From positions 310,001 through 374,000 of the forward strand of contig NZ_CP144164.1 of the NCBI RefSeq assembly GCF_037478005.1: DNA of 64,000 bases, given 5' to 3'. Shown here piece after piece: positions 51,145 through 60,004 of the stretch. Below the pieces are notes generated by a model. The model was given only the letters and a program-made list of their open reading frames with translations. It searched no databases and had not been told where the DNA came from. Source of the stretch: Alteromonas sp. M12 (GTDB lineage: Bacteria; Pseudomonadota; Gammaproteobacteria; Enterobacterales; Alteromonadaceae). The position numbers and the translations under genes were made by a program. Each line of letters starts with the position of its first letter. The stretch's first letter is position 1.

Positions 51145-52224
51145 ATGCAAGATAAATATTATTCAACGCCGCTTCATGGCGTTGAATGTTTTTTAGCTGA
51201 TGCTACTTGCACTGGTGATAAAACTGAACTCTGTGAATTGGCTGTTGAACTCGCTTTTGAAGCGGTTAGCATTGACGCAAATCAGCAGCCAATATGGACG
51301 TTAAAAGATCAGGGATTGAGATACTTCAGTGAGTTAAATCTCTACCCCCATTCTTGTCCCCCAGATGTTTCTAACCTTTCACTTTCTAATGCTGACAATA
51401 CAAGCCAAGAAGTAAAGCAGGCTACGCCAGCACTTCCAAGCTACATACTTAGCGTTAATTGTGAAGGCAAAGGTCGCTTTCTAATCCAACAACACAAAAT
51501 AACCATTGATTGGGATGAAGGTACATCTTCCTCCCATTATTTTCAGACCCTAGCGTTAGCGCTCTGGTTAGAAACTCAGCATGTACCTTGTATACATGCA
51601 AATGCCTTAAAGCGAGCAGATAAAACCTTTGCGCTAGTGGCAAATAGCGGCACAGGTAAATCAACGTTAAGTGCAAAGTTACAACAAACTGGATGTGAAT
51701 GGCTAACTGATGATATGATCGCGCTGCATCAAGTTGGTGCAAGTATAAGATCAGGGAACGCCCCAAAAGTTTACCCCAGTTGGCCAATTGCACGCATGTG
51801 GCCCGATTCAGTCGAAAATGCCCTCGGTGGTGAGGTAGCTGTATTAAGGAAAGTACATAACCGCTTTGATAAACGTTTGATTGAAATGCCAGAGTTGACC
51901 GAAGAAAGTAAACATTCTTCAGAATTATCAACAATATATATTCTTAATAGAACTGTAACAGATAACCACGATAATAAACCGCACTGTCGAATTGAAACTA
52001 TCAATTCAAGTCAGGCATTAATCTTGCTTTTACAGAACAGTATATTGGGAAATGCCTATTCGGCATTAGAACTAGAAGCCGACAGAATACGCCAACTGTC
52101 CATTTTGGTTCAAACAACAAAAGTAAAAATGATCACTTACTCTAGTGGTAAGGAAAATTTGGATTTCGTAAGTAAGGCTATTTTAGAAGACTTGGATACA
52201 CTCCAACTCCATTCAACTTCTTAA
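51145..52224 (+). CDS. HPr kinase-like protein, possible lasso peptide kinase
   Basis: A 359-aa protein with an HPrK-type kinase core: HANAL (151-155), P-loop ANSGTGKST (166-174) and the acidic pair WLTDD (186-190). The first 95 residues are unlike HPr kinase. Homologues in lasso clusters (PadeK and ThcoK types) phosphorylate the C-terminal Ser of the precursor. Here the core has no C-terminal Ser but does have Thr20 just before the last Gly, plus Ser5 and Thr14, so the target would differ. It follows the precursor by 65 bases and precedes EPS genes; related HprK proteins also occur in EPS loci, so the lasso role is probable, not certain. Confidence 0.75.
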   Translation: MQDKYYSTPLHGVECFLADATCTGDKTELCELAVELAFEAVSIDANQQPIWTLKDQGLRYFSELNLYPHSCPPDVSNLSLSNADNTSQEVKQATPALPSYILSVNCEGKGRFLIQQHKITIDWDEGTSSSHYFQTLALALWLETQHVPCIHANALKRADKTFALVANSGTGKSTLSAKLQQTGCEWLTDDMIALHQVGASIRSGNAPKVYPSWPIARMWPDSVENALGGEVAVLRKVHNRFDKRLIEMPELTEESKHSSELSTIYILNRTVTDNHDNKPHCRIETINSSQALILLLQNSILGNAYSALELEADRIRQLSILVQTTKVKMITYSSGKENLDFVSKAILEDLDTLQLHSTS

Positions 52225-52244
52225 ACAGTAAAGGAACTAGATAA

Positions 52245-53648
52245 ATGAACATGCAAAGTGGTATGGTTAAAAACAATACCAACAAGTTTGCGGCCGCTTA
52301 TCGACTTGTTGACGTAGTAGTGATTCAATTCGCACTTTTTGGTGCGGTATTCGTTTACGGTTTAGATTATACAAAAGATTATTTTACCCTTTCTCTTATC
52401 GGTTCGGTGAGCTTTGCGTTAGTTGCTGAATCTTTTGCCCTATATCGTTCTTGGCGCGCCGGCTTTTTCAAACAGATCGTATTTTACACTTTCCTGTGTT
52501 GGGCCTGCGCCTGCATGTTAATTCTTGCCTATTTGTTTTTCTTTAAAATCGCCGAAGACTATTCACGCTTTGCTTTAGCCATTTGGTTTTCCATGGCATT
52601 TATGGCGCTAATTGGCTGGCGTATTATGTTTCAGCTATTCCTGCATAATATGCGCCGCAAAGGGTATAACACCCGCAGTATTGCTATTTTTGGTTTGTCT
52701 GAAAAAGGCATACGTTTAGCCAATGAAGTCATGAAAAACCCTGAAACCGGTTATCGATTAACGGCGGTATTTGATGATCGTGGCCCAGAACGCTTAAATG
52801 ACGACTATCACTATTTGCTACACGGTAACGTCGAAAAAGGCATCGACTGTGCCAAGCGCGGCCTATACGACGTTATCTATATTGCCTTACCCATTAAAGC
52901 TCAGCATCGCATACAAGAAATGCTCTATCAATTAGGGGATACCACAGCTAACGTACACGTTGTTCCTGATTTATTTATGTATTGCCTGATGCACGGTGAA
53001 ATGTCACACGTGGGCGGCGTACAAACTATTAGCGTATACGACAACCCTATGCAAGGCGGCGTGGCAATCGTAAAACGTTTAGAAGATATATTTTTGTCTA
53101 CTGCCATTTTAAGCCTGATCGCCATTCCAATGTTAGCCATAGCTGCAGCCGTAAAGCTTACCTCCAAAGGGCCGATTATTTTCAAACAAGACCGTTATGG
53201 CCTAAACGGTAAAAAAATCAAGGTATGGAAGTTCCGTTCTATGACGGTAACGGAAAACTCCGACAACGTGGTACAAGCCAAAAAAGGTGACAGCCGCATT
53301 ACCAAAGTCGGTTCATTTTTACGTAGAACCTCACTCGACGAACTACCGCAATTTATTAACGTGCTAAAAGGCGATATGTCGGTGATTGGCCCTCGTCCTC
53401 ACGCCGTAAAACACAACGAAGAGTATAGAAAGTTAGTGGATTACTACATGCTGCGCCACAAAGTAAAACCTGGCATCACTGGCTGGGCACAAGTGAACGG
53501 CTGGCGCGGTGAAACCGACACGGTAGACAAAATGAAAATGCGCATCGAATACGACCTCGAATACATTCGCAATTGGTCACTATGGATGGATTTTAAAATT
53601 GTTGTTTTTACAGTATTTCGTAGTTTTACTGACAAGAATGCGTATTGA
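52245..53648 (+). CDS. Undecaprenyl-phosphate sugar phosphotransferase, WcaJ-like
   Basis: A 467-aa polyisoprenyl-phosphate hexose-1-phosphate transferase that loads the first sugar of the repeat unit onto the lipid carrier. Several N-terminal membrane segments (about 15-130) are followed by a Rossmann-like CoA-binding-type domain (IAIFGLSEKGIRLANEV) and the C-terminal sugar transferase domain (KRLEDIFLSTAILSL, VWKFRSM, RRTSLDELPQFINVLKGDMSVIGPRP, KPGITGWAQVNGWRGETDT). It opens the EPS cluster. AAAGGAAC precedes the ATG. Confidence 0.92.
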   Translation: MNMQSGMVKNNTNKFAAAYRLVDVVVIQFALFGAVFVYGLDYTKDYFTLSLIGSVSFALVAESFALYRSWRAGFFKQIVFYTFLCWACACMLILAYLFFFKIAEDYSRFALAIWFSMAFMALIGWRIMFQLFLHNMRRKGYNTRSIAIFGLSEKGIRLANEVMKNPETGYRLTAVFDDRGPERLNDDYHYLLHGNVEKGIDCAKRGLYDVIYIALPIKAQHRIQEMLYQLGDTTANVHVVPDLFMYCLMHGEMSHVGGVQTISVYDNPMQGGVAIVKRLEDIFLSTAILSLIAIPMLAIAAAVKLTSKGPIIFKQDRYGLNGKKIKVWKFRSMTVTENSDNVVQAKKGDSRITKVGSFLRRTSLDELPQFINVLKGDMSVIGPRPHAVKHNEEYRKLVDYYMLRHKVKPGITGWAQVNGWRGETDTVDKMKMRIEYDLEYIRNWSLWMDFKIVVFTVFRSFTDKNAY

Positions 53649-53665
53649 TTTATAAGGATTAGATT

Positions 53666-54670
53666 TTGAAGTTTCTTGTTACTGGCGCAGCAGGCTTTAT
53701 CGGGATGCATACTTGCTTAAGGCTCTTAAAAGAAGGTCATGAGATAGTAGGAGTAGACAATTTAAATGCTTATTACAGCGTAACTCTAAAAGAATATAGA
53801 CTTAAACAACTAGAGCCTTTTGAAAGTTTTCGTTTTATTAAGATGGATATTAGTGATAGGCATGCAATTTCAGACTTGTTCAAAAGAGAACAATTTCATA
53901 GAGTAATTCACCTAGCAGCGCAAGCAGGTGTTAGATATTCAATTGAAGCCCCTTTTGATTATGTTGATAGTAACTTAATAGGTATGATGACAATCTTAGA
54001 AGGGTGTCGACATAATAACGTCGAACATCTGATATATGCATCTTCCAGTTCTGTTTACGGGATGAACCCCAAGGTTCCGTTTTCAACGGATGACAGCGTT
54101 GATCATCCCGTTTCTCTATATGCAGCGACTAAAAAATCAAATGAATTGATGGCACATTCGTATTCCCATTTATATAACATTCCTACTACAGGGCTAAGAT
54201 TTTTTACGGTATATGGACCCGCGGGTAGACCTGATATGGCTCCTTGGCTTTTTACCGAAGCAATAATCAAAGGTGAGCCAATCAAAGTGTTCAATAATGG
54301 AGAAATGGAGCGAGATTTTACATATATTGATGACATAGTAGAGGGGATTACTCGAATTCAAAACGAAATACCAACTATCGATGTTAATAATGACTTAAGT
54401 AGCCCGTCTTCAAGTACAGCACCCTATCGAGTTTTTAATATAGGTAATAACAGCAGTGTAAAGCTTGGCGACTTTATTTCTGCTATAGAAACTTCCTGTG
54501 GGAAAGGAGCAGAAAAGATCATGTTGCCGATGCAGCCCGGCGATGTGAAGAAGACTTATGCTGATATTGCTAGTTTGATGAAGGTTATTAATTATAAACC
54601 TAAAACGAATATTTGTGATGGCGTTTCAGAATTCGTTAAATGGTATAAGTCATATAGTACATATCAATAA
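53666..54670 (+). CDS. NAD-dependent sugar epimerase, probable UDP-glucuronate 4-epimerase
   Basis: A 334-aa extended SDR. The NAD motif GAAGFIG (7-13), the LAAQAGVRYSIEAPFDYVDSN segment typical of UDP-glucuronate 4-epimerases, the catalytic SSSVYG and YAATK, and RFFTVYGPAGRPDMA are all visible. It would make UDP-galacturonate for the exopolysaccharide. The start is TTG, with AAGGA upstream. Codons become more AT-rich from here on. Confidence 0.87.
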   Translation: MKFLVTGAAGFIGMHTCLRLLKEGHEIVGVDNLNAYYSVTLKEYRLKQLEPFESFRFIKMDISDRHAISDLFKREQFHRVIHLAAQAGVRYSIEAPFDYVDSNLIGMMTILEGCRHNNVEHLIYASSSSVYGMNPKVPFSTDDSVDHPVSLYAATKKSNELMAHSYSHLYNIPTTGLRFFTVYGPAGRPDMAPWLFTEAIIKGEPIKVFNNGEMERDFTYIDDIVEGITRIQNEIPTIDVNNDLSSPSSSTAPYRVFNIGNNSSVKLGDFISAIETSCGKGAEKIMLPMQPGDVKKTYADIASLMKVINYKPKTNICDGVSEFVKWYKSYSTYQ

Positions 54671-54758
54671 AAATATATTAAACGATATAAACACACTGGC
54701 AATAATGCTCAATAAAATTAACCCGGTACTAGTACTTCAACTAAGTGAATTAATGTAA

Positions 54759-56273
54759 GTGAAAAGTCGTCAACTCAGCGAAAAGCGGAAAATGTTATAT
54801 AATGCAACTACAAATTACATTTACTTCTTCCTATTTGCTTTTCTTAATTTCTTACTTAACCCTATTTTTGTAGGACTTCTCGGTACTTATTATTTTGCTA
54901 TTTGGAAAACTTCTCTAAAGGTATTTGATTTTTTAACTATGTTTGATGGTAGGGCTTCCCAATCTATAAAATGGGTAATAGCTCAACAAAGGAAAAATAA
55001 GTTACTTGAGAAACAGTTTAAAAGAGCCGTATTTGAAGCCTTATCGGTAACACTTAAAGCGCTTCCTTACTATATTCTAGTACTTCTAACTTGTTCATTT
55101 ACTGTTAATTATCTTTTTGAGGACTTTGTTGAAGAGGACTTTCTTCTTGTTTCGGTTTTTGGATTGTTATTAAGTTTACATTTTTTAATTAATTTGATGT
55201 GTGAAGTAATTGACGGGGTTTTTGTCGGTATGAATGAGGCATACAAAAGTAAAAGCTTGAAACTGTTGTTTTTGATTTTCCTTAATCTTTTTATTGTATT
55301 GAATTTAATCGCTGGTTTTGGAATTATCGGTATCGCGTTATCATATTTGATATCGACTACTTTACTTCTACTTATCCTAATATTTTTACTCAAGAGTGAG
55401 TTTGATTGGTTTAAATTAAAAAGTCTTGGCGAAATAAATCGCGAAAAGACAGTAATACAACCTTTTAGTAAATGGATGTCTGTTTGGGGTTTTTCCGATA
55501 AACTTTTTGTAACCCAAGAGCTTTTCTGTATTTCAATTTTACTTGGTACAACAGCAGTTACTTCTTTTATATTTTCTAGTTTTATCCAAGTTTTTTCTCT
55601 GTCAGTTACACTTTTGATTGGTTCAGCGGTTATGCCCTATTTGGCAAATGGAAACAAAACAGAGGGGCATTCTAACTTTATAAACGGGATCAAAGTTTAC
55701 AAAGAAATACTATATTTCATCACAAGTATACTTTTTGGTTATATGGTGATCTTTAATGCTAGTTTTGTCTTTTTGTGGATAGGTTCTGATCATTATGTCG
55801 GGCAAATAGAAAACTTTTTGCTTAGTTTGCTGTTCGTTTTTATTTCATTAATACGTAGTGATTCTCAAGTAGGTAATTTGTCTTTGGACTTAAAGAGTAG
55901 AGCGTTATGGTCTTTAATTTTCTGCATTGGAGCTTTTCTTTTTGTTTATATTCTATTCGATTTTTATCCAAATATGATCACCATTTTGACTGTTATTTTA
56001 GCATTTAGATGTCTTTTTTATGTTACACAACGAGAACTAGTATACAAAGAAATAAAAGGAGTAGGTTCAGGCGCTAAATTAGTGTGTGTAATATTCTTTT
56101 TATCACCCTTAGTAATGTATTTGGGGAGTAATTATTTAGCCGAGTCTTGGTTAAACTTATTTATTATGTCTACTTTGTATTCGGTAATTTTTTCCGCAAT
56201 ATATTATTTGTTCATTCTTGACTCGTCTAGTCGCTCTTTTGTCTTTACGATGTTTCGGAAGGTTATTGGTTGA
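54759..56273 (+). CDS. Wzx-like polysaccharide flippase
   Basis: A 504-aa very hydrophobic protein with about 12-14 transmembrane helices and few charged residues outside loops. Features such as NFLLNPIFVGLLGTYYFAIWKT and EVIDGVFVGMNEAYKSKSLK are consistent with the MOP/polysaccharide biosynthesis export family. It would flip the lipid-linked repeat unit across the inner membrane. The start is GTG; an ATG eleven codons later is possible. It is AT-rich compared with the core genes, a sign of a variable, transferred cluster. Confidence 0.75.
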   Translation: MKSRQLSEKRKMLYNATTNYIYFFLFAFLNFLLNPIFVGLLGTYYFAIWKTSLKVFDFLTMFDGRASQSIKWVIAQQRKNKLLEKQFKRAVFEALSVTLKALPYYILVLLTCSFTVNYLFEDFVEEDFLLVSVFGLLLSLHFLINLMCEVIDGVFVGMNEAYKSKSLKLLFLIFLNLFIVLNLIAGFGIIGIALSYLISTTLLLLILIFLLKSEFDWFKLKSLGEINREKTVIQPFSKWMSVWGFSDKLFVTQELFCISILLGTTAVTSFIFSSFIQVFSLSVTLLIGSAVMPYLANGNKTEGHSNFINGIKVYKEILYFITSILFGYMVIFNASFVFLWIGSDHYVGQIENFLLSLLFVFISLIRSDSQVGNLSLDLKSRALWSLIFCIGAFLFVYILFDFYPNMITILTVILAFRCLFYVTQRELVYKEIKGVGSGAKLVCVIFFLSPLVMYLGSNYLAESWLNLFIMSTLYSVIFSAIYYLFILDSSSRSFVFTMFRKVIG

Positions 56274-56276
56274 GTT

Positions 56277-57650
56277 ATGGTTATTTTATTAATTTTATTG
56301 ATGGTTAATTTTGTTACCTTTTATTTTGTCGGTTATGGCGTTTCCGAATACATAGTCTATTCATCAAGTATTATGTTTGGCCTACTATTTATAGCCTTTG
56401 CAAAGAATCGATTCACAGTATTTAAAGCAATTGATACTAAAATCAATGTGCTTGTTTTATTTACAGTATTTTACTTTATATTATTTTATTTGCCCTATCT
56501 TACATATTCGTTTGGTTTATCTGACATTTATTACAGCCCGTTTTTTTCTCATACATTTGTAGAGCACTCTAATAAAGCTATTATTTTATCTAATATTGGG
56601 TACCTTAGTTTTTTATTAGGAAGAGAAATCCTACCCAATAAAAGCGCAAATTTAAGCCCAGAGAAACTAAGGGATTATAGTTTTTTTGTTACCTCTGTAA
56701 TTTACATTTTTTTTTCATTGATATTAATCAATCTTCTGGCAACTCTTCCAAAAATGATTCAGGGAGCATATTCCGGTTCTGATGTTGGAAGCAGTACGGA
56801 GAATGGACTTTATTTCTTATTAAACCATTTTTCACTTTTAGTCGCGGCTATATTTATCGCTAAGAAAGCTCTCGGCCAAAAAATTTCAACATTACTTATG
56901 ATTTCTATTTTAGTGGTCTTATTTTGGTGTATGGTTCTTTTGGTATTAGGAGACCGTAATACTTTCTTTATTCACGGTATAGTTTTACTTGGGGGATATT
57001 TTACATTCTGTCGCAGAATCTCTTATGTGGGCGTTGCTGCAACAGTATTCGTTGGTATTGCTTTGTATGGAGTAATTGAACAAAGCAGAAAACTCGAAGA
57101 GCGTTCTTTTTCTTCTATAGCTTCTTCAATATCAGACTCGGAAGATAGCAAAAGCTCTTTTTTCGAAGGGTCATTGAATAACACTACTATTTCTCTTAGA
57201 GCTTCAATTTCATATTTGGAAAAAACAGATGAAAGTTTTCAGGGAAAATTTAAAGCAATAGGACTATTGGGTGTTATACCGCTCGTTCGCGGTATGATTG
57301 TTGATCCAAATGACCCCTTTACCAACAGTGCAGAAGTTAATACAACAGAAATTCTTGGTGCAAACGCTACTTGGAGTGTTGGGACTAATATAGTATCTGA
57401 TTCTTATTTGGACTTTGGAGTATATGGGGTAGTCATATTGTTATTCATTGTCGGTCTCTTTACAAAATTTGTTGAAAATGGTGTTCGCCAAAACCATGGC
57501 GATCTTCAATACATTGTAATTTACTTATTCTCTTTGGGATTGATCAGTGAGTTACCACGTTATGCTTTTTCCTTTCCAATCAGAAATTTAGTTTGGCTAT
57601 TTCTACTATTTTTTATATACAAGAAGCTTTTTAAGGTTACAAGAAAATGA
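56277..57650 (+). CDS. Wzy-like O-antigen/EPS polymerase
   Basis: A 457-aa integral membrane protein with about 11 helices and a large central loop (about 265-345, SFSSIASSISDSEDSKSSFF and on). The tract FWCMVLLVLGDRNTFFIHGIVLLGGYF resembles the O-antigen polymerase family, where an Arg-containing loop contacts substrate. It would polymerise repeat units in the periplasm. It begins 3 bases after the flippase and overlaps the next gene by ATGA. Assignment is by topology and context, as Wzy proteins have low sequence conservation. Confidence 0.7.
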   Translation: MVILLILLMVNFVTFYFVGYGVSEYIVYSSSIMFGLLFIAFAKNRFTVFKAIDTKINVLVLFTVFYFILFYLPYLTYSFGLSDIYYSPFFSHTFVEHSNKAIILSNIGYLSFLLGREILPNKSANLSPEKLRDYSFFVTSVIYIFFSLILINLLATLPKMIQGAYSGSDVGSSTENGLYFLLNHFSLLVAAIFIAKKALGQKISTLLMISILVVLFWCMVLLVLGDRNTFFIHGIVLLGGYFTFCRRISYVGVAATVFVGIALYGVIEQSRKLEERSFSSIASSISDSEDSKSSFFEGSLNNTTISLRASISYLEKTDESFQGKFKAIGLLGVIPLVRGMIVDPNDPFTNSAEVNTTEILGANATWSVGTNIVSDSYLDFGVYGVVILLFIVGLFTKFVENGVRQNHGDLQYIVIYLFSLGLISELPRYAFSFPIRNLVWLFLLFFIYKKLFKVTRK

Positions 57651-58147
57651 TTAGACGACTATTTATCTACATATATAAATCACTAAACCCTTTAGGTTAC
57701 GCTAAGAAGATTGGTGTTCAATTTGGTGATGGGTGTCGGCTAATAAAAGTTGATTTCAGTACTGAACCATACTTGATAAAAATGGGCAATCACGTTAGTG
57801 CTACAAAAGTTAGGTTTGAGACTCATGATGGCGGTGTTTGGGTATTCCGAAATGAATTACCAAAACTAGATGTCATAAAAGGAATTAATATAGGGGATAA
57901 CGTTTTTTTAGGTTATGGAGCGGTAATAATGCCTGGTATTACAATTGGCAGTAACGTAGTTGTTGGTGCTTATTCAGTCGTTACTAAAGATCTCGAAGCC
58001 GGTTATATCTATGGTGGCGTGCCAGCCAGAAAAATTAAGTCTTTAAATGAATACAAGGAAAAAGTTATTTCCACGGGAGTTGAAACCAAGCAACTTGAGG
58101 AAAGCGAGAAACGCGAATACTTACTTTCTTTGAGCAAACAAAAATGA
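57647..58147 (+). CDS. Hexapeptide-repeat acyltransferase
   Basis: A 166-aa left-handed beta-helix protein. The repeats are seen in INIGDNVFLGYGAVIMPGITIGSNVVVGAYSVVTKDLEAG, and the end YGGVPARKIKSL is typical of sugar O-acetyltransferases. It would acetylate a sugar of the repeat unit. Coupled to its neighbours by 4-base overlaps on both sides. Confidence 0.83.
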   Translation: MIRRLFIYIYKSLNPLGYAKKIGVQFGDGCRLIKVDFSTEPYLIKMGNHVSATKVRFETHDGGVWVFRNELPKLDVIKGINIGDNVFLGYGAVIMPGITIGSNVVVGAYSVVTKDLEAGYIYGGVPARKIKSLNEYKEKVISTGVETKQLEESEKREYLLSLSKQK

Positions 58148-59214
58148 AGAAAAAAATTTACTTTCTAATTAATGGTTTTGGTAAAGGGGGAGCACAAAGA
58201 CAATGTGTTTATTTACTTAATCAACTTCAAAAAAATTTGGAGTTGGAAGTACACCTTATTTATTTTTATGAAGGATTTTACTTTCACCTACTAGAAACAG
58301 GAGGGCTAATTCTTCATAAAATAAATTATTCAAGTTTTTATGACCCCAGAAACATTGCTCGAATAAGCAGCATTTTACCTAGCGACAAAGTTGTTTTATT
58401 TTCTTGGTTAAGATCTTCTGACTTTTATGCTTATTTTTTAAAAAAAATTAAGAGTAACATTTTGTGGATTATGGCAGAAAGAAACTCTAAATATCCTGAT
58501 AGTATTTTATTCAATTTGAGAAAGAAATTTGCTAAAAAAGCCAATCATATAATTGCAAACTCTGAAAAAGGTGCATCTTACTGGCGTAAAAATAGAATAC
58601 AAAATGTGAAAATTAGTTTAATAGAAAACGCATTTATTCAAGAAAAAGGAAAAAACGACTATTTTAATGATGGTAAATGCAACATCGTTTACGCAGGAAG
58701 GCTTGAAGAACAAAAGAATATTATAAGAACAGCGGAGTTTTTATCCAAATACGTGAGTAAACGTAAGTCAGTGAACTTACATATTTTTGGAGAAGGAAGC
58801 CAAGAGGACGTGGTAAAGGAAATCTTTTCGGAATACTTGGGAAGCCAAGTTTTTATGAAACCATTTGAAGAAAAAATAAGCGATATTTTTACATCAGCAG
58901 ATGTATTCATATCATTGAGTAAATATGAGGGTATGCCCAACTCGGTTGTAGAAAATGCAGCATTAGGCAATAAGATGTTGCTTAGCGATATTGACGAACA
59001 TAAAAATATTGTCGGACGGAATTATAAATATTTGTTACCTATCGAATTTGACATAAACGAGTCTTGTTTAATGTTAGATAACCTCATATCTGCTCCGGTG
59101 GAAAGTATTAAATTTGAGCACATTGAGGAGATAATGGCGAAGTGCACATTGGAAAAAGTTGCGAACCAATACTTTAATATATTTTGTAAGGTGCTCAATA
59201 ATTATGATAATTGA
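58144..59214 (+). CDS. Glycosyltransferase, GT4-like
   Basis: A 356-aa GT-B fold enzyme. The N-terminal FLINGFGKGGAQRQCVYLLNQL and the C-terminal donor-binding part (NIVYAGRLEEQKNIIRTAEFL, LHIFGEGSQED, FISLSKYEGMPNSVVENAALG) with the E-x7-E-like pattern identify the GT4 group. The sugar it transfers is unknown. It overlaps both neighbouring genes. Confidence 0.85.
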   Translation: MKKKIYFLINGFGKGGAQRQCVYLLNQLQKNLELEVHLIYFYEGFYFHLLETGGLILHKINYSSFYDPRNIARISSILPSDKVVLFSWLRSSDFYAYFLKKIKSNILWIMAERNSKYPDSILFNLRKKFAKKANHIIANSEKGASYWRKNRIQNVKISLIENAFIQEKGKNDYFNDGKCNIVYAGRLEEQKNIIRTAEFLSKYVSKRKSVNLHIFGEGSQEDVVKEIFSEYLGSQVFMKPFEEKISDIFTSADVFISLSKYEGMPNSVVENAALGNKMLLSDIDEHKNIVGRNYKYLLPIEFDINESCLMLDNLISAPVESIKFEHIEEIMAKCTLEKVANQYFNIFCKVLNNYDN

Positions 59215-60004
59215 AAAAATAGAGAAATGTCTGAGGTCCCGTTGGGAGGTACCGGCTAAACAATACACTAATGCAGTTTTACTTGCGTCTTTCCCTAAGT
59301 CTGGGAATACTTGGTTGAGATTTGTTTTTTCCAATGTTATTGCAGAAAAGACAAACTTTCCTCAAGAGGTAAACTTCGACAATATACAATTACTGGCCCC
59401 TGAGATTAGGGGAAATAGAAATTTAGACAACGCCATTTTTTCAAATGAATGCCCTACATTTCTGAAAACACATTTTTATAATACTCGTAAGTGTAAAGAG
59501 TATAAATCGGTAGTCTTATTTCGAGAGCCACAAAAAGCGCTCGTATCGTACTATAAATATATGATTAATGAGCAAGGAAAGAGTTATAGCTCTTTCGAAA
59601 GGTTTTTAAATTCATCGAGAGTAGGTATCGATTATTGGTCGTTGTTTCATCGTAGTTGGCTTAGTTCCGAAAACACTATTTTTGTTTCTTATGATGATCT
59701 CATTAAAAATCAATTTGTAGGTATTACCCAAATATTAGAGCTACTTGGGTATCAAATCGAAGAACCAATTATTAGTAATAGTTTACTTTTATCGTCTCGT
59801 GAAAATATGGCGAAGTTAGAATCGTTGTACGGTGATCCTAATAAAAAAAATACAGATTTTAAATTTGTTTCGAATAATGAAAATAGATACGCAGAGTTAT
59901 TTAAGGAAAACCCAGAATTGGCGCGAAAAGTTAAAAGTCTTACACCAATTTACGATGCTTTGCTGGCAAAAAAGATTAAAATTTCAGAGGCAGGGGAATC
60001 GTGA
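59204..60004 (+). CDS. PAPS-dependent sulfotransferase
   Basis: A 266-aa cytosolic sulfotransferase. ATG at 59204 overlaps the end of the preceding gene by 11 bases; a longer frame is less likely. The 5'-phosphosulfate loop is PKSGNTW (31-37) in LLASFPKSGNTWLRFVF. The 3'-phosphate region is VVLFREPQKALVSYYKYM, and the His in FLKTHFY is the probable catalytic base. It should transfer sulfate from PAPS to a sugar of the exopolysaccharide, giving a sulfated polymer as is common in marine Alteromonadales. Confidence 0.83.
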   Translation: MIIEKIEKCLRSRWEVPAKQYTNAVLLASFPKSGNTWLRFVFSNVIAEKTNFPQEVNFDNIQLLAPEIRGNRNLDNAIFSNECPTFLKTHFYNTRKCKEYKSVVLFREPQKALVSYYKYMINEQGKSYSSFERFLNSSRVGIDYWSLFHRSWLSSENTIFVSYDDLIKNQFVGITQILELLGYQIEEPIISNSLLLSSRENMAKLESLYGDPNKKNTDFKFVSNNENRYAELFKENPELARKVKSLTPIYDALLAKKIKISEAGES

